Below, piece by piece: positions 9,458 to 19,162 of a stretch of DNA of 64,000 nt. The translations under genes and the position numbers were made by a program. The notes below the pieces were generated by a model. That model was not told where the DNA came from. It saw only the letters and a list, made by a program, of their open reading frames with translations, and did not search any database. Positions within the stretch are counted from its first letter, which is position 1. Each line of letters begins with the position of its first letter. Source of the stretch: Stutzerimonas stutzeri (GTDB taxonomy: Bacteria; Pseudomonadota; Gammaproteobacteria; Pseudomonadales; Pseudomonadaceae); assembly GCA_019056435.1 (NCBI GenBank), contig CP077641.1, positions 2,666,001-2,730,000 of the forward strand, written 5' to 3'.

Positions 9458-10714
9458 ATGCCTGAAGTACTTCAGTACGTGCTGATCGGCCTTGCCGTGG
9501 CCGCTCTGCTCGGTGTCGTTCTGGAAGAAATAACCCATGTAAACAAAGCCAAGGTGACACTGTTCTTCGGTACCTTCGCGTGGATGCTGCTGTTCATCTT
9601 TTCGCCGGACGGAGCAGAGCGCGAGGGGGTACTGGAAAGCCTCAACGAAAACATCGCAGAGATTGCCGGCCTGTGGATCTTCCTGGTCGCGGCAATGACC
9701 TTCGTCGCCTATCTGAACAAGAAGGGACTGATCGAGAACCTTATCTACCTGGTCCTGCCTGGTCGGATCAGCGAGCGCGCCTTGCTCTTTCTTACCGCAA
9801 CCTTCTGCTTCGTATTCTCTTCGTTGGCGGACAACATTACCGCGACGCTGGTATCCATCACGCTGATCATGTCGCTCAAGCTCAGCGCTGAAAAAACCAT
9901 CAAATACGCGGCTCTGGTCGTGTTCGCCGTCAACTCCGGCGGCGTGGCGCTGATCACCGGTGACGTCACGACCCTGATGATCTTTCTCGCCGGCAAGGTG
10001 AAGATCCTTCAACTGCTATTGCTGGCGATCCCTGCCTTCCTCGCCGTCATGCTGCTGGCCGCGATGCTGTCAATCGGCATGACCGGGCAGGTCGTCGTCG
10101 AGAACAAGCGTTCCGAGGTGCGCCGAGTCGATATCGCCATTGCGCTGATTTTCCTGGCAACCATTCTGTGCACCATCGTGGGCAACTTCGTCTTCCAGAT
10201 CCCGCCGGTGCTGACCTTCCTGACCGGGTTGTCGATCATGTTTCTGGTGGCCCGTTTCTTCAGCGACGACATCGAGACCGATCCGATCCTGGAATACGTC
10301 CGGCAAGTCGAGTTCGAAACCCTGCTGTTCTTCCTCGGCATCCTTCTGCTGGTCGGAATGCTCAAGGAAATCGCTGTACTCGACGGATTGGTGCGGGTCT
10401 ACGACCAGGTGCCAGCGGTGTTGGCCAACTACTCGATGGGCTTGCTGTCTGCTGCGATCGACAACGTACCGCTGACCGCTGCGCTGCTGAAGTCCGGGCT
10501 GGAAATGGGCGTGGCGGAGTGGATGGTGCTGACCTATGCCGTCGGTGTCGGCGGTTCGTTGCTGGTGATCGGCTCGGCGGCGGGAATCGTCGCCATGAGC
10601 AAGGTGCCCGGCCTGACGTTCGGCAGCTACCTGAAGTATTTCCTGTATCTGTTTATTGCGTTCAATACCGGTTTCGCCGGGGTCTTTCTCATGGGGCGTG
10701 TGTTGGCCGGTTGA
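9458..10714 (+). CDS. nhaD: Na+/H+ antiporter NhaD
   Basis: A 418-residue inner-membrane antiporter that expels Na+ (or Li+) in exchange for protons. It has about 12 hydrophobic segments; diagnostic stretches are FSSLADNITATLVSITLIMS, FAVNSGGVALITGDVTTLMI, and in the second half AAIDNVPLTAAL and GVGGSLLVIGSAAGIVAM. The two paired DN-containing motifs are typical of the IT superfamily fold of NhaD. The ATG at 9458 begins the first transmembrane segment; the in-frame upstream extension is polar and non-conserved. NhaD is typical of marine or halotolerant bacteria. Confidence 0.93.
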   Translation: MPEVLQYVLIGLAVAALLGVVLEEITHVNKAKVTLFFGTFAWMLLFIFSPDGAEREGVLESLNENIAEIAGLWIFLVAAMTFVAYLNKKGLIENLIYLVLPGRISERALLFLTATFCFVFSSLADNITATLVSITLIMSLKLSAEKTIKYAALVVFAVNSGGVALITGDVTTLMIFLAGKVKILQLLLLAIPAFLAVMLLAAMLSIGMTGQVVVENKRSEVRRVDIAIALIFLATILCTIVGNFVFQIPPVLTFLTGLSIMFLVARFFSDDIETDPILEYVRQVEFETLLFFLGILLLVGMLKEIAVLDGLVRVYDQVPAVLANYSMGLLSAAIDNVPLTAALLKSGLEMGVAEWMVLTYAVGVGGSLLVIGSAAGIVAMSKVPGLTFGSYLKYFLYLFIAFNTGFAGVFLMGRVLAG

Positions 10715-10834
10715 GCCGCATTCAGCGCCGGTTGACGGTTCTGGCTCTTGCGGGCGGAATTTCCCGGAGTCTGTCCGGGTCTAGCTCTTTAGGCTGGCGC
10801 AAACCGGCGCCGGCCGCAGGCAGAGGAAGGAGCG

Positions 10835-12054
10835 ATGGTACTCAGCCGACGCGGGCGCGCCTGCCTTGCCGGTGCGATGCTGATTGCAGGCTCGACGCTA
10901 GCCGCTACGCCGGATGATGAGTCGCCATTGACCCGTGGGGAATACCTGACCCGTGCGGGCAACTGCTTGAGCTGTCACACCCGGGAAGGCGGCGCGCCGT
11001 TCGCCGGGGAGTGCCATTCGAGACGCCTTACGGCACCCTCTATTCGACCAATATCACGCCCGACCCTGATACTGGGATTGGGCGCTGGGATGACGACGAT
11101 TTCATTCGCGCGATGCACGAAGGGATCGGTCGACAGGGGGAGCATCTCTACCCCGCATTCCCTTATACCGCTTACACGCTGATGAGCCGCGACGACGTTC
11201 TGGCTATCAAAAGCTACCTCGATAACGTCGAATCGGTGGCCTACCAGCCACCCGAAAATCAGTTGGTATTTCCCTTCGATCAGCGCGCGCTGCTGGCCGC
11301 CTGGAAGTTTCTGAACTTCGACGCTGCCCGTTTCGAACCGGCTTCCGATCAGGATGAAGAGATTAACCGCGGCGCCTACCTCAGCGAGGCAGTCGGGCAC
11401 TGCGGCGAGTGTCATACACCCAGAACCCTGACTCAGGGCCTGGACAGCAAGCAGCATTACGCGGGCGCGACGCAGCAGGGCTGGACGGCCTGGAACATTA
11501 CCAGCGACGCGCGAGGAATCGGCAACTGGTCGGAGCAGAAGCTGCTGAACTATCTGTCGACCGGGCATCAGCGCGGCGAAGCCGTTGCCGGTGGGCCAAT
11601 GGCCGAGGTGGTGAGTGACAGCCTGAGCTGGCTGAGCGAGCAGGACCTGCGAGCGATGGCGCGGTATCTGATGCAGGTCCCAGCAAAGGACGGGCAGGTG
11701 CCCGCGCGTGACGAAATCGAGCCGGCCGGTGCCAACCCAGAGGACCCCATCCATTCGTTGTTCGTTGCCGCTTGCGAAAGCTGCCACTACCCGGACGACA
11801 GGGGGCGAGGCGGCCCATACCCCACGTCGTTTCCAAACTACTCAGCCGTCCGCGACCCAAACGGGACCAACCTGATCCGCGTCATGCTTGATGGACTGAT
11901 CCGCAGCGGACACAGCGACGAGGCGTTCATGCCCGCCTATCGAGACCTCCTCACCGACGAGCAGATCGCTGCACTGGCGACCTACATCGGCCAGCGTTTT
12001 GGTGGCCACGACAATAGCTTCAGTGCGGACGACGTCGCCGCGCTGCGTGACTAG
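10835..12054 (+). CDS. Triheme c-type cytochrome, electron-transfer subunit of Mo oxidoreductase (one frameshift)
   Basis: A secreted cytochrome of about 406 residues with three CxxCH heme sites (CLSCH, CGECH, CESCH). The start ATG 10835 has GGAAGGAG upstream and a signal peptide ending near STLAAT. The protein is split after ...GGAPFAG; adding one G to the G-run at 11006-11009 joins it to GVPFETPYGTLYSTNITPD, a conserved motif of AdhB-like cytochrome subunits. It lies directly upstream of the 2Fe-2S and molybdopterin subunits. The known family role is to pass electrons from the Mo subunit to the respiratory chain. Confidence 0.88.
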
Positions 12055-12067
12055 CAGGAGGTCTCAC

Positions 12068-12544
12068 ATGACGCTTGCATTGGAGGTGAACGGCCAGGTC
12101 CACAAGCTGAAGGTCGACCCGTCGACACCGTTGCTCTATGTGTTGCGTAATGAACTGGGCCTCAAGGGGCCGAAGTTCGGATGTGGGCTGGGTGAGTGCG
12201 GTGCCTGCACGGTGCTGGTCGACGGCGCTCCGGTGCGCTCCTGCCTGCTCCCGGCTGCCTCGTTTGTCGATCGCCAAGTGGTATCGGTAGAGGGCCTGGG
12301 CAATGCGTCAGATCCGCATCCGTTGCAACAGGCATTCATCGATGAGCAGGCTGCGCAGTGCGCCTATTGCATCCCCGGCATGATCATGACCGCCCAGGCA
12401 CTGCTGGCGCGCAACCCGCAACCGAGCGAGGCGCAGATCAAGCAGGCGCTCATGGCCAACTTCTGTGGCTGCGGCACCCACCTGCGCATCGTTCGCGCAG
12501 TTCAGCGGGCCGCAGCCGCGATGAGCGAGGGCAGGCAAGCATGA
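12068..12544 (+). CDS. iorA: 2Fe-2S subunit of a xanthine dehydrogenase-family oxidoreductase (IorA-like)
   Basis: A 158-residue protein with two [2Fe-2S] sites: the N-terminal plant-type CGLGECGACTVLVDG...C and the C-terminal CAYCIPGMIM plus FCGCGTHLRI. The second motif has FCGCG where LCRCG is commoner, keeping both cysteines. A good GGAGG lies before the ATG at 12068. It overlaps the next gene by ATGA. Known partners are a large Mo subunit and a cytochrome, as in isoquinoline 1-oxidoreductase and related aldehyde dehydrogenases; the symbol is by similarity only. Confidence 0.88.
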   Translation: MTLALEVNGQVHKLKVDPSTPLLYVLRNELGLKGPKFGCGLGECGACTVLVDGAPVRSCLLPAASFVDRQVVSVEGLGNASDPHPLQQAFIDEQAAQCAYCIPGMIMTAQALLARNPQPSEAQIKQALMANFCGCGTHLRIVRAVQRAAAAMSEGRQA

Positions 12545-14778
12545 GTGGCCTCTCGCGGCGCGGATTTCTGCAAGGCTGCTCCGCTGCGCTGGTAGTGGGG
12601 TTCAGTTTCGGCCGTCCCCTTATGGCCACGGCGGCGGAGGCGTTTGGGCTGGGAGACATCGACAAACCGATCGATCGTGACGAAGTCGATAGTTGGCTGG
12701 TCATGCGTGACGACGGGCAGGTGGTGGTATACAGCGGCAAGGTAGAGCTGGGCACTGGCGTGGAAACCGCGTTGCGGCAGATAGCGGCCGAGGAGTTGTG
12801 CATCGCCTTCGCCACCACTTCGCTGGTTCAGGGCGATACTCGCCTGACGCCCAACCAGGGCGTGACGGCCGGCAGCAAGACGATACAGATCGGCGCACAG
12901 CAACTGCGGCAGGCAGCAGCCACCGCGCGCCAGGCGCTACGCGAGCGAGGCGCCGAGGTACTGGGGGTAGCTGTCGATGAAGTCGAGGTGCGCGACGGGC
13001 AGGTTCGGATCTCGGCCACGCCGCAGCGCTCGGTCAGCTACGCAGCGCTGATAGGCGGCCAGCCATTTTCCAGGCGTGTCGAGGCAAGCGCGCCGCTGTT
13101 GGAGGCGGAACGTTATCGCCTGGTCGGGACTTCGGTGCCGCGGGTCGATATCCCAGCCAAGGTATTCGGCGAGTTCAGCTTCGTTCAGGATGTCCGTCTG
13201 CCCGGCATGTTGCATGGCCGTGTCGTACGGCCACCGATCACGGGCGCCAGCACCTTGCCGGTACGGATCGAATCGATAGATGACAGCGACCTTCCCGCAA
13301 GCGTGCGTGTGGTGCGCCGTGGTGCGTTTCTAGGGGTGGTCGCGGAGACCGAGTGGGAGGCGATCCAGGCGGTGCGCCGTTTGAAGGTCGTCTGGACCCA
13401 TGATGTGAAGTTACCGGAGATGGCGCGGCTGCATGACTTTCTCGAGTCGCTTCCGGCCCGCACCCGCCGGATCGTCGACCGTGGCGAGTTGCATCCGCAA
13501 TTCCAATCGGCCGACAAGGTGCTCGAAGCGCAGTACCAATGGCCGTATCAGAATCACGACTCCATTGGCCCGTCCTGTGCTGTCGCTGACGTACGGGCGG
13601 AAGAGATCACGCTGTGGTCGGGCACCCAGGGTCCGCATCAGCTGCGCGAAGCGATCGCTGCGCTGGCCGAGCGCCCCAAAGAATCGGTCCGTGTGATCTA
13701 TGCAGAAGCGTCCGGGTGCTACGGCCACAACGGTGCGGATGATGTGGCCGGGGATGCGGTTCTGATGTCGATGGCTGCAGGACGGCCGGTCAGGGTCCAG
13801 TGGTCGCGCGAGGATGAGCACGGCTGGAACCCGAAGGGACCGGCCATGCGGATGCGCTTGCGCGGCGCCTTGAGCGCGGCGGGTGACGTCCGCGCCTGGT
13901 CGTTTCGCAACTGGACGCCGACCCATTCGACCCGTCCGAGCGCCGACGCGGGCGATAGGGCGCTGCTGGCCGGCATGCTGATCCACGGCATGCCGGATTT
14001 CGATCGAACGGTGGGCGGTGACCGCAACGCGCCGGTGGATTATCGCTTCGAGCATTGTCGCGTGGAGATCAACTGGTTGGCCGTCACCGACACGCCATTG
14101 CGGCCATCGGCGCTGCGAGCCCTGGGTGCAGTGCCGAACTGCTTTGCCAACGAGTGTTTCTTCGACGAATTGGCCCATGCTGCGGGGCGCGACCCGCTGG
14201 CGATGCGGCTGGATTATCTCGATGACCCGCGGGGCCGCGCCGTGCTCGAAGCGGCTGCCAAAAAAAGCTGACTGGCAGCCGGGTCGTAGCCGCGCTACGC
14301 CCTGGCGCAGCAGTGTCGTGACGGGGCGCGGGCTCGCCTACGCCCGTTACGAAAACGAAAACGCCTACGTGGCCGTGGTGGCCGATGTCGAGGTGAGCGA
14401 GCGGGGGTGAGGGTGTTGCGGGTGGTCGTAGGCCACGATTGCGGGCTGATCATCAATCCCGATGGCGTCCGCAACCAGATCGAGGGAAACGTTCTCCAGG
14501 CGACCAGTCGTGCACTGAAAGAGGAGGTCAGGTTTGGTCGCGAGGGAGTGACCAGCCTGGAGTGGGGTGCCTACCCGCTGATCACTTTTGCCGAGATACC
14601 GCAGGTCGACATCGTGTTGATCGACCGTCCTGACGAACCGTCGCTTGGCGCTGGCGAGGCCACCACCGCGCCGGTGCCCGCTGCCATCGGCAACGCCATA
14701 TTCGACGCCACCGGGCTAAGGCTCCGTCAAGTGCCGTTCACCCGGCAGCGCCTCCTGGCTGCTCGGGACGAGGCGTGA
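12541..14778 (+). CDS. iorB: Molybdopterin-binding subunit of xanthine dehydrogenase-family oxidoreductase (IorB-like; two frameshifts)
   Basis: A large catalytic subunit of about 745 residues. It begins with a twin-arginine signal (LSRRGFLQGCSAALVVG), so it should be exported folded with its cofactor. Family motifs include GKVELGTGVETALRQIAAEE, NQGVTAGSKTIQIG, GTQGPHQLREAI and, near the end, GAGEATTAP with the expected catalytic glutamate. The frame breaks twice: the A-run at 14260-14266 has one A too many (AAKKADWQPG is restored with six), and the G-run at 14403-14407 lacks one G before VRVLRVVVGHDCGL. The net length is unchanged. Substrate unknown; aldehydes or N-heterocycles are possible. 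Confidence 0.87.
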
Positions 14779-14781
14779 CGT

Positions 14782-15585
14782 CTACCAGTGCAGGTTGAAG
14801 TGCGAGCCCAGCACGAAGGTGTCATCCAGCAGGTCCCAGCGTTCGACGCAGGCGTGTTTGTCAGGCCCCGCGTGTAGCTTCAGCCGATTGAATGAGTTAG
14901 GTGAGGTGCCGCGCACCCGTGAAGACAAGGTCGTGCCTGCCTGCACCATCCAGATTTCGCGCGACAGCGCGGTGTATTGCTTGGACAGCGGAAGTACGTA
15001 AGGCAGATGGATGTGCCCACCCATCACCAGGTCGAGCCCTTCATCGGCCCAGCAGTGCAGGGCGGCGTCGGCTCCGTGCTGCAGGTTGCTGAGGTCGCTC
15101 AGCACCATCGCGCCGAATGGCTGGTGGGCCACCACGATACGCAGTTTGTCGTGGCTGGTTCGTCTGAGCCTGTCCCGCACCGCCTGGACCTGCCGTTGCG
15201 TGACGAGACCGTCCTTGTGGCGCCTGGGGTGGGTGGTGTTGAGGCCGATGATCAGGGCCTCGTCGTTTTCAAACGTGGGCTCCAGATTGTCGCCGAAGTG
15301 ACGCCGATAGTTGTGATAGGGCGTCAGGAAGCGGGCGAAGAGGTTGTACAGCGGAATATCGTGATTGCCCGGGATCACCAGCGTCTCGGGAATGCCATGT
15401 GCGTGCAGGCGCTGGACGAAGGCCTGTGCCGCAGCGAACTGGTTGGCGCGGGCGCGCTGGGTGATGTCGCCGGAGAAGACCAGCAGGTCCGCGCCGTGCT
15501 CGCGCACATGGCGTTCCATGGCCTCCACGACAGCGGGCTGCTCGGTGCCGAAGTGGGTGTCGGATATCTGCACGATGATCGTCAT
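14782..15585 (-). CDS. Calcineurin-like metallophosphoesterase
   Basis: A 267-residue phosphoesterase with the full set of metal-binding motifs: DTHFG, GDITQ, GNHD, a histidine in VVAHQPFG, and GGHIHLP. This resembles the cyclic-nucleotide phosphodiesterase (CpdA/Icc) and related groups, but the substrate cannot be settled by sequence. I start at ATG 15585 (MTIIVQISDTHFG); an upstream in-frame ATG would add 14 non-conserved residues. Its 3' end is only three bases from that of the Mo subunit gene, which converges on it, with no terminator between. Confidence 0.9.
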   Translation of the reverse strand: MTIIVQISDTHFGTEQPAVVEAMERHVREHGADLLVFSGDITQRARANQFAAAQAFVQRLHAHGIPETLVIPGNHDIPLYNLFARFLTPYHNYRRHFGDNLEPTFENDEALIIGLNTTHPRRHKDGLVTQRQVQAVRDRLRRTSHDKLRIVVAHQPFGAMVLSDLSNLQHGADAALHCWADEGLDLVMGGHIHLPYVLPLSKQYTALSREIWMVQAGTTLSSRVRGTSPNSFNRLKLHAGPDKHACVERWDLLDDTFVLGSHFNLHW

Positions 15586-15751
15586 TGGCTGGCGTTTTCT
15601 CTTCGGGATTCCGGTTTCCGGGGGCACGTTAACCTATTCGAAGCCTGGAGCGCGCCAGCGTTCCGGTAAAAGCGCGTTGCATCCCCGGCGCAGGCCCTGC
15701 GACATCGCTTTCGGTTGCGCGGCACAGGGCCTTGGACTAACCTCCGCGCTG

Positions 15752-15940
15752 CTTCAGGTGCCCCCTGGCGAAACGCCAGTCGGGTGAAACAGGGAAGCCG
15801 GTCCATTCGTAGAAGATTCCGGCGCTGCCCCCGCAACGGTAGGCGAGTCACGAACCGCTCGACGCCACTGTGCCGCAGGCACGGGAAGGCGCGGTTCTCG
15901 GACCCCGAAGGGTCCACTCGCAAGCCCGGAGACCGGCCTG
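15752..15940 (+). ncRNA. Cobalamin (AdoCbl-type) riboswitch
   Basis: Shows the conserved elements of the B12 riboswitch in order: AGGTGCC and GTCGGGTGAAACAGGGAAGC at the 5' side, CCGGTCC...ATTCCGGCGCTGCCCCCGCAACGGTA (B12 box, split here), then variable hairpins and the terminal GCAAGCCCGGAGACCGGCC. It precedes btuB and the cobalamin operon. A hairpin GTCGTGC/GCACGAC (16034-16052) lies immediately before GGAG, suggesting translational control of the first gene. B12 is expected to lower expression. The 479-base gap 15586-16064 is mostly this element. Confidence 0.95.
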
Positions 15941-16033
15941 TCGCATTTCACGGCAGCGCGGTGGGCGCTGATCGGCGTGCGCCCGTGGGGTGCATTCCTG
16001 TCGCCCCTTTCCGTCTGCCCTTATCGACTGGAT

Positions 16034-16052
16034 GTCGTGCGGCGGGCACGAC
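16034..16052 (+). promoter_or_regulatory. Hairpin next to btuB ribosome site (candidate expression platform)
   Basis: GTCGTGC (16034-16040) and GCACGAC (16046-16052) form a 7-bp stem with a 5-base GC loop. GGAG follows directly at 16053-16056 and the proposed TTG start lies at 16065. In B12 riboswitches such a stem often controls access to the ribosome site. This is an inference from position. Confidence 0.5.
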
Positions 16053-16064
16053 GGAGACCCCACC

Positions 16065-17907
16065 TTGATCTGCAAGTCATTCAATACAACCGCGGCGTTC
16101 GCATTGCTCGGCCTCGCGCCGTTCACCTTCGCGCATGCTGCGCAAACCTCGCTCGACCTCGACTCGACCGTCGTCACGGCCACTCGAGTCGATACGCCGA
16201 CGCCGGCGCTGGCGGCAACGACCGTCATCGACCGGGAGGAAATCGAGCGCAGCCAGGCAACCTCGCTGCCGGACGTTCTGCGCCGCGTGCCAGGATTGTC
16301 CCTGGCCAACAATGGCGGTCCGGGCAAGACCACCAACCTTTTTCTGCGCGGCACCAACTCCGACCACATGATCGTGCTCATCGATGGCGTGAAGGTCGGT
16401 GCCGTCAGCAACGGTGCTGCGGCTTACCAGGACTTTCCGGTCGAGCTGATCGAGCGTATCGAAGTGGTACGAGGGCCGCGTTCGAGCCTCTACGGTTCTG
16501 AAGCCATCGGTGGCGTCATCCAGATATTCACGCGCAAGGGTGAGGGGCAGGGCGCGCGGCCATTCTTCTCGGCGGGCTATGGCACGCATGACACCCTGAG
16601 CGGTAGTGCGGGGATCACCGGAGGTGACGGCAAGGGTTGGTACAGCCTGGGTATCAACAGCGAGGATACCGACGGGATCGATGCGACCAATCACAACAGC
16701 TTCTCCAACGATCCGGACGCCGACGGCTATCGCAATCTGGCCGGCTCGCTGAACGTCGGCTACCGTTTCGACAACGGGCTGGAACTGGCCGGCAACCTGC
16801 TGCGGGCCAAGACGCACAACGAGTACGACGGCGGCGATGACGCCTACATGGACGGCGAACAGCACGTCGTCGGAGGCAGCGCACGCTATGCGCCGCTGAA
16901 CAACTGGATGGTCACGCTGCAAGCCGGGCGCAGCCAGGACAAGAGCGACAGCTACAGCGACGGAAGCTTCTCGTCACGCTTCGATTCCCGCCGCGACCAG
17001 TTTTCCTGGCAGAACGACATCGAGCTGGCGGAGCGGCACACCCTGACCCTGGGGTACGACTATCTGCAGGACGAGCTCAGCAGCGATTCCGACTACCAGA
17101 TGAATTCACGGCACAACAATGGTGGTTTCGCTCAATATCTGGGGGCGCAGGCCGGTTCGACTGGCAGCTCAACGCGCGCCGCGACGTGAACGAAACCTTC
17201 GGCGGCCACAACACCGGCGCGGTTGCTCTGGGTTATGCGCTGGCCGAGAGCCTGCGCGGTTATGTCAGCTACGGCACCGCGTTCAAGGCGCCGACCTTCA
17301 CCCAGCTTTATTACCCTGGCTTCTTCGGCATGTACGAGGGCAACCGGACCTGGAACCGGAGGAGTCGAAGAATCTTGAGGTCGGTCTCGAAGGGCAACCT
17401 GGCTGGGGCAGCTGGAGCGTCAACCTGTTCCGCAACGAGATCGATAACCTGATCGCCGCGACGGGCCCCAACAACGGCTATATCAACGTGGACGAGGCCC
17501 TGATCCATGGGGCGGAATTCAATGTGGCGAGCGACTGGCAGGGCTGGTTCTGGAGCGCCAATGCAACCCTGCTCGAAGCGGAAAACCGTTCGGACGGTGC
17601 CAACAACGGTCGAAGCCTGCCGCGCCGCCCGCAACAGCTTTTCAATCTGGAAATGGACCGCGCGTTCGATCGCTTCAGCGTGGGCGCTACCCTGCATGCC
17701 GAAGGCGCCCGCTACAATGACGCAGCCAACCAGACCGAGCTGGGCGGCTTCGCGACCTTCGACCTGCGCGCCGAGTACCGTATCGATCAGGAATGGCGAC
17801 TGCAAACGCGTGTCGCCAACCTCCTGGATGCCAACTACCAGACCATTGACGGCTACAACCAGCCTGGCCAAGCGGTCTATTTCACCGTTCGCTACCAGGC
17901 CCTCTGA
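16065..17907 (+). CDS. btuB: TonB-dependent vitamin B12 outer-membrane receptor BtuB (two frameshifts)
   Basis: Outer-membrane transporter for cobalamin, about 614 residues. It has a signal peptide ending AHA, a TonB box (STVVTATR), a plug domain with VPGLSLANNGG, FLRGTNSDHMIVLIDGVK and ERIEVVRGPRSSLYGSEAIGGVIQI, and a beta-barrel ending in VRYQAL. The frame breaks twice, each repaired by one added C: near 17152 (before RFDWQLNARRDVNETFGG) and near 17344 (GNPDLEPEESKNLEVG). No ATG fits; the TTG at 16065 is placed after GGAG with a good signal peptide, so I use it. It is the first gene after the B12 riboswitch. Confidence 0.92.
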
Positions 17908-17943
17908 TCGCACAGGGTGCGACGAAACCGAAGGAGAACACGC

Positions 17944-18512
17944 ATGATCAAACTGTCCCCCGAGCCCAACTGGCCGTTGGCGTCGCCCTGGTGGCGCTGA
18001 TGGCCGTGACCCGCGGGCAGCATCTTGCCTCGGTGAACCTGCCGAGCGCCTCGTGGGCGGTGTTCTTTGTCGCGGGAATCTTGCTGGCGCCGCGCTGGGT
18101 TTTCCCCATGCTGTTCGTGGAGGCGTCACTGCTGGATCTTGCAAGCGTCGGTTGGCAGACCGCCAGCAGCTATTGCCTGTCGCCCTCCTACTGGCTGTTG
18201 CTGCCGGCCTACGGTGCGCTCTGGTTGGGCGGGCGCACCTATGCCCGGCTGCACCAGGCGCATTGGCACAGTCTGGCGACGCTGATGGCGTGCATGGCGT
18301 TGAGCGCCTTCGTTGGTTACCTCTTCTCCGGAGGTGGCTATCTGTTCTTCTCAGGCCAGTATGCGGACCCGACGCTGGCGCAACTGGCTGAGCGGATCCT
18401 CCATTACTACCCGCGCAACCTCGCCAACATGGCGCTCTACGTCGGCGTCGCGACGGCGCTCTATGTCGGCCTGCGCGGCGTCAGCGCTCAGCGGGCGGAG
18501 GCTCGCGCATGA
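17944..18512 (+). CDS. BtuN-like hydrophobic membrane protein (one frameshift)
   Basis: About 189 residues with four to five hydrophobic segments and no known motif. The ATG at 17944 has GAAGGAGAAC upstream, but the frame stops early; one more C in the run 17957-17961 joins MIKLSP to RAQLAVGVALVALMAVTRGQ and the rest. It sits between btuB and cobO, overlapping cobO by ATGA. Proteins in this position in pseudomonads have been labelled BtuN, an optional component of B12 transport. I assign that by context; a role in B12 or precursor uptake is unproven. Confidence 0.7.
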
Positions 18513-19120
18513 CCGAGTCGGCTGAACGCGACGCCCGGCATCGTGCGCGGATGCAACGCAAGAAGGCGGTCGTCGACGAGAAGATCGCCGCGGCCCAGGA
18601 CGAATATGGCCTGTTGCTGGTGCACACCGGTAACGGCAAGGGCAAGAGCAGCTCGGCCTTCGGTATGGTGGCGCGTGCGCTCGGCCACGGCATCAAGGTG
18701 GGCGTGGTTCAGTTCATCAAGGGTGCGGCGAGCACGGGCGAGGAGAATTTCTTTCGGCGGTTCCCCGAGGACGTTCGCTACCACGTGATGGGCGAGGGCT
18801 TCACCTGGGAAACCCAGGATCGTCAGCGCGACATTGCCAAGGCTGGCGAAGCCTGGGCGGTAGCGGTCGAGCTGCTGAGTGACCCCCAGATCGGCCTGGT
18901 GGTGCTCGATGAGCTGAACATCGCGTTGAAGTACGGCTACCTGGAACTCGACACCGTACTGGCCGATATCGAATCGCGGCCGCTGCTGCAGCATGTAGTG
19001 GTGACCGGCCGGGGCGCGCCACCTGAGCTGATCGAGGCCGCCGACACCGTTACCGAGATGAGCCTGGTCAAGCACGCGTTCAAATCCGGGGTCAAAGCGC
19101 AGAAGGGAATCGAGTTCTGA
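18509..19120 (+). CDS. cobO: Cob(I)yrinic acid a,c-diamide adenosyltransferase
   Basis: A 203-residue BtuR/CobO enzyme that transfers the adenosyl group from ATP to the corrin cobalt. It contains the P-loop-like HTGNGKGKSSSAFGM, VGVVQFIKGA, and VVLDELNIALKYGYL, plus VVTGRGAPPELIEAADTVTEM, all typical. It starts four bases inside the previous gene. Both de novo corrinoids and salvaged ones pass through this step, which fits its place between transport and synthesis genes. Confidence 0.96.
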   Translation: MTESAERDARHRARMQRKKAVVDEKIAAAQDEYGLLLVHTGNGKGKSSSAFGMVARALGHGIKVGVVQFIKGAASTGEENFFRRFPEDVRYHVMGEGFTWETQDRQRDIAKAGEAWAVAVELLSDPQIGLVVLDELNIALKYGYLELDTVLADIESRPLLQHVVVTGRGAPPELIEAADTVTEMSLVKHAFKSGVKAQKGIEF

Positions 19121-19162
19121 TGCCGCCAGCAAGCACCAGAGCGCCGGACAGGATGCTCGCGG

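Noticed and set aside
12358..14271. A 637-residue ORF starting at 12358, before the Mo subunit start
   Set aside because: Its first 61 codons are the iorA gene read in the wrong frame. The true start is ATG 12541 with a Tat signal.
14260..14407. Programmed frameshifting in iorB
   Set aside because: No typical stimulatory hairpin or stop-codon context is evident, and the same kind of break occurs in over twenty unrelated genes, so error is simpler.
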